This document shows positions 1 through 5,946 of a DNA stretch of 7,846 nt, piece by piece. The stretch is from an uncultured Bacteroidales bacterium. Lineage in GTDB: Bacteria; Bacteroidota; Bacteroidia; Bacteroidales; P3. The number at the start of each line of letters is the position of its first letter. Position 1 is the stretch's first letter. The notes below the pieces were generated by a model. The model had not been told where the DNA came from. It saw only the letters and a list, made by a program, of their open reading frames with translations, and did no database searches. A program made the translations under genes and the position numbers. The stretch is taken from assembly GCA_905236405.1 (NCBI GenBank), contig CAJOQB010000105.1, positions 1-7,846 on the forward strand, read 5' to 3'.

Positions 1-5
1 ATACT

Positions 6-38
6 TTAACACATTTATTTTGTTCCTAAATGTGTCAA
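6..38. repeat. AT-rich inverted repeat (stem-loop or operator)
   Basis: The arms TTAACACATTTA (6-17) and TAAATGTGTCAA (27-38) are reverse complements at 11 of 12 positions, with a 9-nt spacer. As RNA this would form a stem of nine continuous pairs, then one A-C mismatch, then two more pairs. Neither strand has a run of T after the stem, so it is not a classical intrinsic terminator. It could be the end of a transcript or a binding site for a dimeric regulator. The near-promoter string TATTTTG (16-22) lies inside it, one T short of the Bacteroidota -7 box. Which gene it serves cannot be decided because the sequence to the left is missing. Confidence 0.5.
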
Positions 39-63
39 CCTATTTCAGTATAAGACAGTTAGT

Positions 64-186
64 TTACTTCGTTGTCGACTTCTTTCCTACGAGGCCCTTG
101 CGACCGTTGTCGAGGCGGATGGGTTGAAAAAGTAACTGCAATTCCCCAATGTAACCATAGCAGACAATATCGGCGGCATCTTGCCG
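64..186 (-). pseudogene. possible C-terminal remnant of an unidentified gene
   Basis: Read leftward, a frame is open for 40 codons from just after a TAA (187-189) to a TAA stop at 64-66. It has no ATG; a TTG at the 16th codon is the only common alternative start I noticed. The codons look like those of the neighbouring real genes (GCC, GTC, TGC, ATC, CGC, CTC, GAC, AAC, AAG). The translation resembles a genuine soluble C-terminus: it contains CYGYIGELQLLFQPIRLDNG and ends GKKSTTK. I do not recognise the family. An upstream part would have to lie antisense to the ygiQ start, so a broken gene is likelier than an intact one. The stem-loop at 6-38 begins 25 nt past the stop. A chance open frame remains possible. 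Confidence 0.25.
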
Positions 187-199
187 TTATGGGTTCGTC

Positions 200-1996
200 A
201 TGGCACATTTTCTCCCTATAACCCTCGACGAGGTGAAGCGTCTCGGCTGGACGGCGGTCGATGTGGTCATCGTGAGCGGCGACGCTTATGTCGACCACCC
301 CTGCTTCGGTGCCGCTGTGTTGGGGCGTTGCTTGGAGGATGCGGGGTTTCGTGTGGCCATCATCCCCCAACCCAACTGGAGGGACGACCTGCGCGACTTC
401 CGCAAATTCGGCGCTCCGCGGCTGTTCTTTGCGGTGACTTCGGGTTGCATGGATTCGATGGTGAACCACTACACGGCGGCTCGACGCCTGCGCCATGACG
501 ACGCCTACACGCCGGGCGGCCAGGCGGGCTTCCGTCCCGACCGTGCCACCTATGTCTACAGTCGCTTACTGAAACAACTCTATCCTTCGGTGCCGGTGGT
601 CATCGGCGGCATCGAGGCGTCGATGCGACGGCTGGCACACTACGACTATTGGGACGACCGTCTGTTTCCCTCCATCATGGTGGACACGCCTGCCGACCTG
701 CTGACCTACGGCATGGGGGAGCGGCTGACGGTGAGGATGGCGCAGATGCTCGACAGCGGCGCTTCGTTGGAGGAGTTGCAGGCGTTGCCGCAACAGGTGT
801 TCCGTGCCTCGCTCGACTGGTTGGAGGACTTCCGTCGGCAACCTCGTACAAGGGTGCTGCATTCCTTTGCCGAGTGCCTGAAATCAAAACGGGCTCATGC
901 CGAGAACTTCCATTTCATCGAGCTGGAGAGCAACAAGGTGGAATGCGACATGCTGGTGCAACCTTACGACGACTGTATAGTGGTGGTGAACCCTCCTGAT
1001 GCTCCTTTCACCGAGGCAGAGCTGGATCATTCGTTCGACCTGCCTTACATGCGGCAGCCTCATCCGAATTACAAGAAGCGGGGGGCGATACCGGCTTTCG
1101 AGATGATCAAGTTCTCTGTCAACACCCATCGCGGCTGTTTCGGCGGCTGCTCGTTCTGCACCATCTCGGCTCATCAGGGCAAACAGGTGGTGAGCCGCAG
1201 CGAGGAGTCGATACTCCGCGAGGTGGACAAGATTGTGCAGCAACCCGATTTCCACGGCACCCTCAGCGACTTGGGCGGTCCGTCGGCCAACATGTACCGC
1301 ATGGGGGGACGCAACCGCGAGTTGTGTCGCCGTTGCACCCGTTACAGCTGCATCCATCCGTCGCATTGTCCCAACCTCGACAGCGACCACACCCATCTGA
1401 CGAAACTCTACCAACGGGTGGCGGCTCATCCTGGGGTGAAGCACCTCTTTATCGGCAGCGGCATCCGCTACGACCTCTTCACCCAGCAGAACGGAGGGTT
1501 CGACTATTTCCGTCAGGTGGTGACTCATCATGTCAGCGGTCGGCTGAAGGTGGCGCCCGAGCATACGTCGCCCACGGTGCTGGAGGCCATGCGGAAACCC
1601 TCGTTCGACCTCTTTGTAAGAACCAAGCGTGACTTTGACGACATCTGTCGCAAGGCGGGGTTGCGCTATCAGCTGATACCTTACTTCATCAGTTCCCATC
1701 CGGGTTGCCGCTTGGGCGACATGGCCGAGCTGGCGGTGGAGATGAAACGGTTGGGCTATCGGTTGGAGCAGGTGCAGGACTTTACCCCCACGCCGATGAC
1801 GCTGGCCACCGAGATGTACTATACGGGCATCAACCCTGCGACGATGAAGCCGATATACGTGGCGGTGCATCCCAACGAGAAGCGCGAACAGAATCTCCTT
1901 TTCTTTTACTACAAACGCGAGCTGCACCCGCAAATCAAGCAGGCGTTGCTGAAGAGCCACAACGGGCAATACCTCAACAAACTGGGGATAAGGTAG
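200..1996 (+). CDS. ygiQ: YgiQ family radical SAM protein
   Basis: This 598-residue cytoplasmic protein is a member of the UPF0313/YgiQ radical SAM family, whose substrate and reaction are unknown. An N-terminal family domain covers about residues 1-290, with FLPIT, SGDAYVDHP and the GGIEASMRRLAHYDYWDD block near 136-153. The radical SAM core begins at about 303. Cys313, Cys317 and Cys320 (RGCFGGCSFC) form the CxxxCxxC motif that holds the [4Fe-4S] cluster reducing S-adenosylmethionine. A second cysteine group follows at 376, 379, 384 and 390. The C-terminal part carries KVAPEHTSP (450-458) and DFTPTPMTLATEMYYTG (527-543). The ATG at 200 fits the usual family N-terminus; an in-frame stop at 158-160 leaves little room for extension, and no clear Shine-Dalgarno is present. 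The length is normal for the family, and it looks intact. It converges on mltG with 3 nt between stops. Confidence 0.95.
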   Translation: MAHFLPITLDEVKRLGWTAVDVVIVSGDAYVDHPCFGAAVLGRCLEDAGFRVAIIPQPNWRDDLRDFRKFGAPRLFFAVTSGCMDSMVNHYTAARRLRHDDAYTPGGQAGFRPDRATYVYSRLLKQLYPSVPVVIGGIEASMRRLAHYDYWDDRLFPSIMVDTPADLLTYGMGERLTVRMAQMLDSGASLEELQALPQQVFRASLDWLEDFRRQPRTRVLHSFAECLKSKRAHAENFHFIELESNKVECDMLVQPYDDCIVVVNPPDAPFTEAELDHSFDLPYMRQPHPNYKKRGAIPAFEMIKFSVNTHRGCFGGCSFCTISAHQGKQVVSRSEESILREVDKIVQQPDFHGTLSDLGGPSANMYRMGGRNRELCRRCTRYSCIHPSHCPNLDSDHTHLTKLYQRVAAHPGVKHLFIGSGIRYDLFTQQNGGFDYFRQVVTHHVSGRLKVAPEHTSPTVLEAMRKPSFDLFVRTKRDFDDICRKAGLRYQLIPYFISSHPGCRLGDMAELAVEMKRLGYRLEQVQDFTPTPMTLATEMYYTGINPATMKPIYVAVHPNEKREQNLLFFYYKRELHPQIKQALLKSHNGQYLNKLGIR

Positions 1997-1999
1997 GGG

Positions 2000-3049
2000 C
2001 TATTTGTAGATGCCTTTGCTGTTGAGCGCCTGATGGAATCGGGCGGCGTTGGCGGCGTGCTCGTCGGCGTTGCGGGCGAAGTTGTGCCGTCCGCTCATGT
2101 CTTCCTTGGCACAGAAATAGAGATAGTCGGAGCGATGGTTCTCGAGCACGGCATCGATGCTGGCGATGGAGGGGATGCAGATGGGCCCTGGTGGGAGTCC
2201 TTTATACATATAGGTGTTGTAGGGATTGTCGACGGTGGTGTGCCGGTTGAGAAGACGACGCAGCGTGAAGTTGCCCACAGCATATTTCAGTGTGGGGTCG
2301 GCTTGCAGGGGCATGCCTTGCCGCAGTCGGTTGAGGTAGACGCTGGCGATGAGGGGCTTCTCTTCGTCGGCGTTGGTCTCTTCCTCGACAATGCTGGCAA
2401 GGGTGATGATCTCGACGGGCGAGAGACCCAAGTCGGAGCATTGCCCTTGGCGGAGGGGCGTCCAGAAACGGTTGTATTCTTTCTGCATACGGTCGAGGAG
2501 TTTCTCGGGGGTGGTGTTCCAGTAGATGTCGTAGGTGTTTTGTATGAAGAGGGCGATGATGGTGTTGGGGGTGGATTCGTAGCGGCTGCAGAAGGCGCTG
2601 TCGTCGAGAAGGGCGAGGAGTGTGTCGCCGCTCATCTCGAGTTTTCGACCGAGGAACTCGCACAGGTGGGCTTTGGTGCGGTGTTTGTTGATGGTCAGAC
2701 GGACGGCGTCTTGGTTGCCGCAATAGAGTTTGTTGACCACTTGGTAGAGGCTCATGCCGGGTTGGAGCAGATAGCGTCCGCTCTTGACGTGCTCGGTGAG
2801 ATGACGGGCACGGGCCATGCTGCGGAAGACGGCGGGGTCGGTGATGCAGTCGTGTGCCTCGAGGCTGTCGACCAGTTGGTCGAAGGTGGAGCCGGAGGGG
2901 ATGTAGATGGCCACCGGCTCGTTGATGTGGAGCTTCTGACGGTGGAGGATGCCGCGTCCGACAAGGAGGAGAATCAATGCCAACAGCAGGCTGCCAGCGG
3001 CGATGGAGAGGCCACGATATTGGCGGACAAAGTCGATGATTTTTTGCAT
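2000..3049 (-). CDS. mltG: endolytic murein transglycosylase MltG
   Basis: MltG (YceG family) cuts nascent peptidoglycan glycan strands inside the chain, leaving 1,6-anhydro ends, and is thought to terminate glycan polymerisation next to the membrane synthases. The 349-residue protein has a short cytoplasmic N-terminus and one hydrophobic anchor at about 14-32, then an extracytoplasmic region. PSGSTFDQLVDSL (51-63) and SGRYLLQPGMS (90-100) belong to the LysM-like part. The catalytic domain includes ITLASIVEEET (215-225), which holds the conserved catalytic glutamate within the Glu222-Glu224 cluster, then ASVYLNRLRQGMPLQADPT (235-253), the NPYNTY-KGLPPGPI stretch (275-290) and the terminal YLYF/HNFARN blocks. 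Length and motifs are normal. The start lies 1 nt after the TGA of the acetyltransferase gene, so the two are almost certainly co-transcribed and perhaps translationally coupled. In E. coli mltG sits beside pabC and tmk; that context is absent here. Confidence 0.94.
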   Translation of the reverse strand: MQKIIDFVRQYRGLSIAAGSLLLALILLLVGRGILHRQKLHINEPVAIYIPSGSTFDQLVDSLEAHDCITDPAVFRSMARARHLTEHVKSGRYLLQPGMSLYQVVNKLYCGNQDAVRLTINKHRTKAHLCEFLGRKLEMSGDTLLALLDDSAFCSRYESTPNTIIALFIQNTYDIYWNTTPEKLLDRMQKEYNRFWTPLRQGQCSDLGLSPVEIITLASIVEEETNADEEKPLIASVYLNRLRQGMPLQADPTLKYAVGNFTLRRLLNRHTTVDNPYNTYMYKGLPPGPICIPSIASIDAVLENHRSDYLYFCAKEDMSGRHNFARNADEHAANAARFHQALNSKGIYK

Positions 3050-3050
3050 G

Positions 3051-3563
3051 TCATTCGAGTATTAAGGAAAGAAACACGGCGTCGACCCAGCCTTGGGGCG
3101 TGTGGAGCCAGTGGGGGAGGGTGCCGTGGGGTTGGAAACCGCATTGCTGGAAGGTGTGGAGGCTGGCCGTGTTATGGGTGGAGACGATACCATGGAGCTG
3201 GTGGAGCTGCAGCCGTTCATGGCAGAAGGGGACGAGGGCGTTGAGCGTGGCTTGTCCATACCCCTGTCCGCGAAGGCGGCTGTCGACGAGCAGGCCTAAG
3301 CCGGCTCGGCGGTGGTAGGGGTCGAAGTCGAAAAGGTCGACGCAGCCGACGGCGGTGTGGCTGTCGGCATCTTCGGCCACCAATCGCAACTGTTTGGAGA
3401 CATAGATGTCGTTATCGGTGTTCTCCATAAGATACTGTGTGAGCAGATGACGCGAGAAAGGGAGGTGTGTCACGCTGTGTTCCCATATGGATGGGTCGTT
3501 CTCCCATCGATAGATGATGTCGATGTCGGAAGGTTCCAATGCTCTAAGTATCACTTGTTTCAT
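3051..3563 (-). CDS. GNAT family N-acetyltransferase (RimJ/RimL-like)
   Basis: This 170-residue cytoplasmic protein has the acetyl-CoA-dependent GNAT fold of the Acetyltransf_3/RimJ-RimL type. It opens with VILRALEPSDIDIIYRWEND (4-23), typical of this subgroup. The central strand DLFDFDPYHRRAGLGLLVD (77-94) leads into the pyrophosphate-binding loop RGQGYG (98-103, the R/QxxGxG/A motif). Asn131 and the SLHTFQQCGF segment (134-143) form the usual C-terminal part of the acetyl-CoA site. The acceptor (an amine, a peptide N-terminus or a small metabolite) cannot be read from sequence. The frame is open upstream to an ATG at 3665, which would add 34 residues of low-complexity, unconserved appearance covering the promoter region, so I prefer the ATG at 3563. 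It is the first gene of a unit with mltG, which follows after 1 nt. Confidence 0.88.
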   Translation of the reverse strand: MKQVILRALEPSDIDIIYRWENDPSIWEHSVTHLPFSRHLLTQYLMENTDNDIYVSKQLRLVAEDADSHTAVGCVDLFDFDPYHRRAGLGLLVDSRLRGQGYGQATLNALVPFCHERLQLHQLHGIVSTHNTASLHTFQQCGFQPHGTLPHWLHTPQGWVDAVFLSLILE

Positions 3564-3590
3564 AGCTTTATGAATGGAGAAGGTGGGATG

Positions 3591-3598
3591 CAAAGGTA
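3591..3598 (-). promoter_or_regulatory. leftward promoter -7 box for acetyltransferase-mltG
   Basis: Read on the minus strand, this is TACCTTTG, an exact match to the Bacteroidota -7 consensus TAnnTTTG. It would place the transcription start about 20 nt before the ATG at 3563. The -33 region is poor: a T-tract about 21 nt upstream with no TTG. A second exact match, TATCTTTG, lies at 3681-3674 on the same strand; if used, it would start transcription near the alternative ATG at 3665. Confidence 0.45.
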
Positions 3599-3628
3599 CT
3601 AAAAAAACGCCACGTGATGAAAAAGTTG

Positions 3629-3636
3629 TACTTTTG
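3629..3636 (+). promoter_or_regulatory. rightward promoter -7 box for the phosphatase-NfeD-ABC unit
   Basis: TACTTTTG matches the Bacteroidota TAnnTTTG -7 consensus and would give a leader of about 60 nt before the ATG at 3706. No good -33 TTG is found at the right spacing, so the call rests on the -7 box, the AT-rich setting and the divergent arrangement. The box sits between the two leftward boxes, so the two directions probably compete or share regulation. Confidence 0.42.
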
Positions 3637-3705
3637 CACTTCGTTTGGCACACTTTTGATGCCATTCGAGAAGCAAAGATACGGTAACAAACGCATAAGG
3701 AAACA

Positions 3706-4557
3706 ATGAGCGAAATCGATTACAAGGCACTCTGCAAGGATGTTTGTCTGCTGGCTATGGAGGTGGGTGACTACCTGAGAGAGCAGCGGCTGCAAATCGG
3801 CGAGATTGCCAAGGAGACCAAGGGGGTGCACGACTATGTGACCCAATTCGACAAAGAGAGCGAGCGTCGCATCGTGGCTCGGTTGAAGGAGCTGTTGCCC
3901 CAGTCGGGTTTCATCGCCGAAGAGGGTACCGCCACACATCAGGGCGACGAGGAGATGGTGTGGATTGTCGACCCGCTCGACGGCACGACCAATTTCATCC
4001 ACGGTTTGCCTGTCACCTGTGTCAGCATAGGGTTGAGACAGGGTGAGGAGATGGTGATGGGTGTGGTGTACGAGCTGTGGAACAAGGAGTGTTTCTATGC
4101 CTACAAGGGTGGTGCCGCCTATCTCAACGGCAAGCCCATCCATGTGTCGAATGCCCCGACGATGAACGACGCATTGATAGCTACGGGTTTCCCTTACACC
4201 GACTTTGGACGGTTGCCGCAATATATGAAATACCTTGAATGGACCATGCGGCAGACCCACGGGTTGCGACGGATGGGTAGTGCTGCAGCCGATTTGGTAT
4301 ATGTGGCGTGTGGCCGTTTCGACGGTTTCTATGAGTATGGTTTGAAGCCTTACGATGTGGCGGCTGGCGCTTTTATCGTCCAACAGGCAGGCGGCAAGGT
4401 GTGCGACTTCGAGGGTGGCGACCAATGGCTGTTCGGTGGCGAGATGGTGGCGTCGAATGCGGCCCTCTTTGTCGAATTCCGTAACTCTATCAAGAAGTAT
4501 ATGAACCATACGGTAAGCGGTTTGCACCAGTTTGTCAAGAAACATTTCAAGAAATAA
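3706..4557 (+). CDS. inositol monophosphatase family protein
   Basis: This 283-residue cytoplasmic, Mg2+-dependent phosphomonoesterase belongs to the SuhB/IMPase family. Metal-binding and catalytic motifs are all present in order: TQFDKESE (46-53), Glu72-Glu73 in AEEG, Asp89/Asp92 in VDPLDGTTNFIHG (88-100), GSAAADLVYVACG (191-203) and Asp217 in KPYDVAAG (214-221). The last motif is usually WDxAAG; here tyrosine replaces the tryptophan, a conservative change. The C-terminus after about 260 is basic (KKHFKK). The substrate could be inositol-1-phosphate or another sugar or nucleotide phosphate; nothing nearby (no inositol-phosphate synthase) decides it. An AAGGA at 3697-3701, 4 nt before the ATG, gives an unusually clear ribosome-binding site for this window. 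It is the first gene of a rightward unit, with the NfeD gene starting 14 nt after its stop. Confidence 0.92.
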   Translation: MSEIDYKALCKDVCLLAMEVGDYLREQRLQIGEIAKETKGVHDYVTQFDKESERRIVARLKELLPQSGFIAEEGTATHQGDEEMVWIVDPLDGTTNFIHGLPVTCVSIGLRQGEEMVMGVVYELWNKECFYAYKGGAAYLNGKPIHVSNAPTMNDALIATGFPYTDFGRLPQYMKYLEWTMRQTHGLRRMGSAAADLVYVACGRFDGFYEYGLKPYDVAAGAFIVQQAGGKVCDFEGGDQWLFGGEMVASNAALFVEFRNSIKKYMNHTVSGLHQFVKKHFKK

Positions 4558-4571
4558 CACCTATATAATAT

Positions 4572-5927
4572 ATGAAGCATTTTCTTTTCATATTATTGTT
4601 CTTGCTGCCCTGCTGTGTTTGGGCACAACAAGACAAACAGACACCCCAAGACAAACCGACCAAGGTCTACTCTTTCAGTATCGAGGAGAACATCGCTCCG
4701 CCGGCCACCAAGCGGGTGGAACTGGCTATGGCCGAAGCCAAGGAAAGCAAGGCCGACTTGGTGGTGGTGAAAATCAATACCTTTGGCGGCACTCTCGACG
4801 ATGCCGACAAAATCCGTACCGCTTTCTTGCAGTCGGAGATACCGGTATATGCTTTCATCGACAACAACGCTGCATCGGCAGGCGCCTTGATTTGTATCGC
4901 TTGCGACAGCATCTATATGCACAGCGGCTCGTCGATAGGCAGCGCCACGGTGGTGGATCAAAGTGGCAACGTCCAACCCGACAAGTATCAAAGCTATATG
5001 CGGTCGTTGATGAGAAGCACCGCCGAGAGTCGCGGACGCCGACCCGACATTGCTGAAGCTATGGTGGATCCCGACATCCATGTGGCTGGCATCAGCGACA
5101 GCGGCAAGGTGTTGGCCTTCACCACGCAAGAGGCTATCGCCAACGGCTACTGTGAGGCGGAGTGTGAGAACATCCGTGAGGTGTTGAAACATGCAGGCGT
5201 CAAGGAATACACCATACAGGAACAGCGTTACACCTTTATCCAAAAGGTGATTGGTTTCCTGATTAACCCCATTGTCAGTGGTTTGCTGATTATGCTGATT
5301 ATCGGCGGCATCTACTTCGAGCTCCATTCGCCGGGTATCGGTTTCCCGTTGGTGATGGCCATATTGGGCGCTTTGCTCTATTTCGCTCCGCTCTATTTGG
5401 AGGGCTTGGCGGCCAACTGGGAGATACTGCTCTTCATTGTGGGTGTGGGGCTCATCGTCTTGGAGCTGTTTGCCTTCCCGGGCTTCGGCGTGGCGGGTGT
5501 GAGTGGCATCATCTGTGTCGTTGTGGGCTTGGCTTTCAGCATGGTGGGCAACATCGGTTTCGACTTCTCGTTTGTCCCGAGCAACACCATGGCCGAGAGC
5601 TTCTTGGTGGTGGTGCTGGCATTGTTGGTGGCGTTGCCGCTGTCGATGTATTTAGCCAAACGGCTGTTTGAGAGTCATCTCTTCGGCGGATTGGCACTCA
5701 ACGAGGTGCAGGATGCTAACGAGGGTTATACCATCGCCGAGCAGACAAGCCAGCAGTTGGTGGGTGCCGAGGGTGAGGCGACTACCATCCTGCGTCCGGC
5801 AGGCAAGGTGACCATCGACGGCAAGACCTACGATGCGGTCAGCGAGCTTTCCTTTATCGACAAAGGTACCCGTGTGAAGGTGATTCGCTATGAGAACAAC
5901 ACCCTTCATGTGGTAAAACAGAAATAA
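4572..5927 (+). CDS. NfeD family ClpP-class membrane serine protease
   Basis: This 451-residue protein has the long NfeD architecture. A signal peptide covers about 1-18 (hydrophobic FLFILLFLLPCCVWA, then AQQ). A ClpP/SppA-like protease domain follows at about 30-215, with INTFGGTLDDAD (68-79) at the oxyanion-loop position and Ser102 in NNAASAGALI as the likely nucleophile. GSSIGSATVV (119-128) comes next, then Lys138 as candidate general base and EAMVDPDIHV (162-171). Several membrane segments lie between about 222 and 362. The C-terminal NfeD OB-fold occupies about 395-448 and ends in a short strand pair. In archaeal PH1510 this protease class cuts the C-terminus of stomatin; bacterial members usually work beside flotillin-like SPFH proteins in membrane organisation. 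No SPFH gene is visible here. The protein looks complete. It lies between the phosphatase and the ABC gene, with 14- and 19-nt gaps. Confidence 0.9.
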   Translation: MKHFLFILLFLLPCCVWAQQDKQTPQDKPTKVYSFSIEENIAPPATKRVELAMAEAKESKADLVVVKINTFGGTLDDADKIRTAFLQSEIPVYAFIDNNAASAGALICIACDSIYMHSGSSIGSATVVDQSGNVQPDKYQSYMRSLMRSTAESRGRRPDIAEAMVDPDIHVAGISDSGKVLAFTTQEAIANGYCEAECENIREVLKHAGVKEYTIQEQRYTFIQKVIGFLINPIVSGLLIMLIIGGIYFELHSPGIGFPLVMAILGALLYFAPLYLEGLAANWEILLFIVGVGLIVLELFAFPGFGVAGVSGIICVVVGLAFSMVGNIGFDFSFVPSNTMAESFLVVVLALLVALPLSMYLAKRLFESHLFGGLALNEVQDANEGYTIAEQTSQQLVGAEGEATTILRPAGKVTIDGKTYDAVSELSFIDKGTRVKVIRYENNTLHVVKQK

Positions 5928-5946
5928 TCGTCACATAGCAAAAGCC

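Noticed and set aside
884..1969. A 361-codon minus-strand open frame inside ygiQ.
   Set aside because: It is a shadow of the ygiQ coding sequence, rich in His, Arg, Leu and Val without domain motifs; the plus-strand reading has complete radical SAM motifs.
2033..3244. A 403-codon plus-strand open frame across mltG and the acetyltransferase gene.
   Set aside because: It is antisense to two clearly recognisable proteins, is dominated by Gly, Val, Glu and Asp as expected from the complement of GC-rich codons, and resembles no family. It stays open because the real genes rarely use TTA, CTA and TCA codons.
3564..3665. N-terminal extension of the acetyltransferase to the ATG at 3665.
   Set aside because: The extra 34 residues look like translated spacer, contain a promoter box in their DNA, and precede a start that already matches the normal GNAT N-terminus. 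It is kept only as an alternative.
3568..4560. A 330-codon minus-strand open frame opposite the phosphatase gene.
   Set aside because: The plus strand encodes all IMPase motifs in order; the antisense reading shows no recognisable domain and runs through the divergent promoter region.
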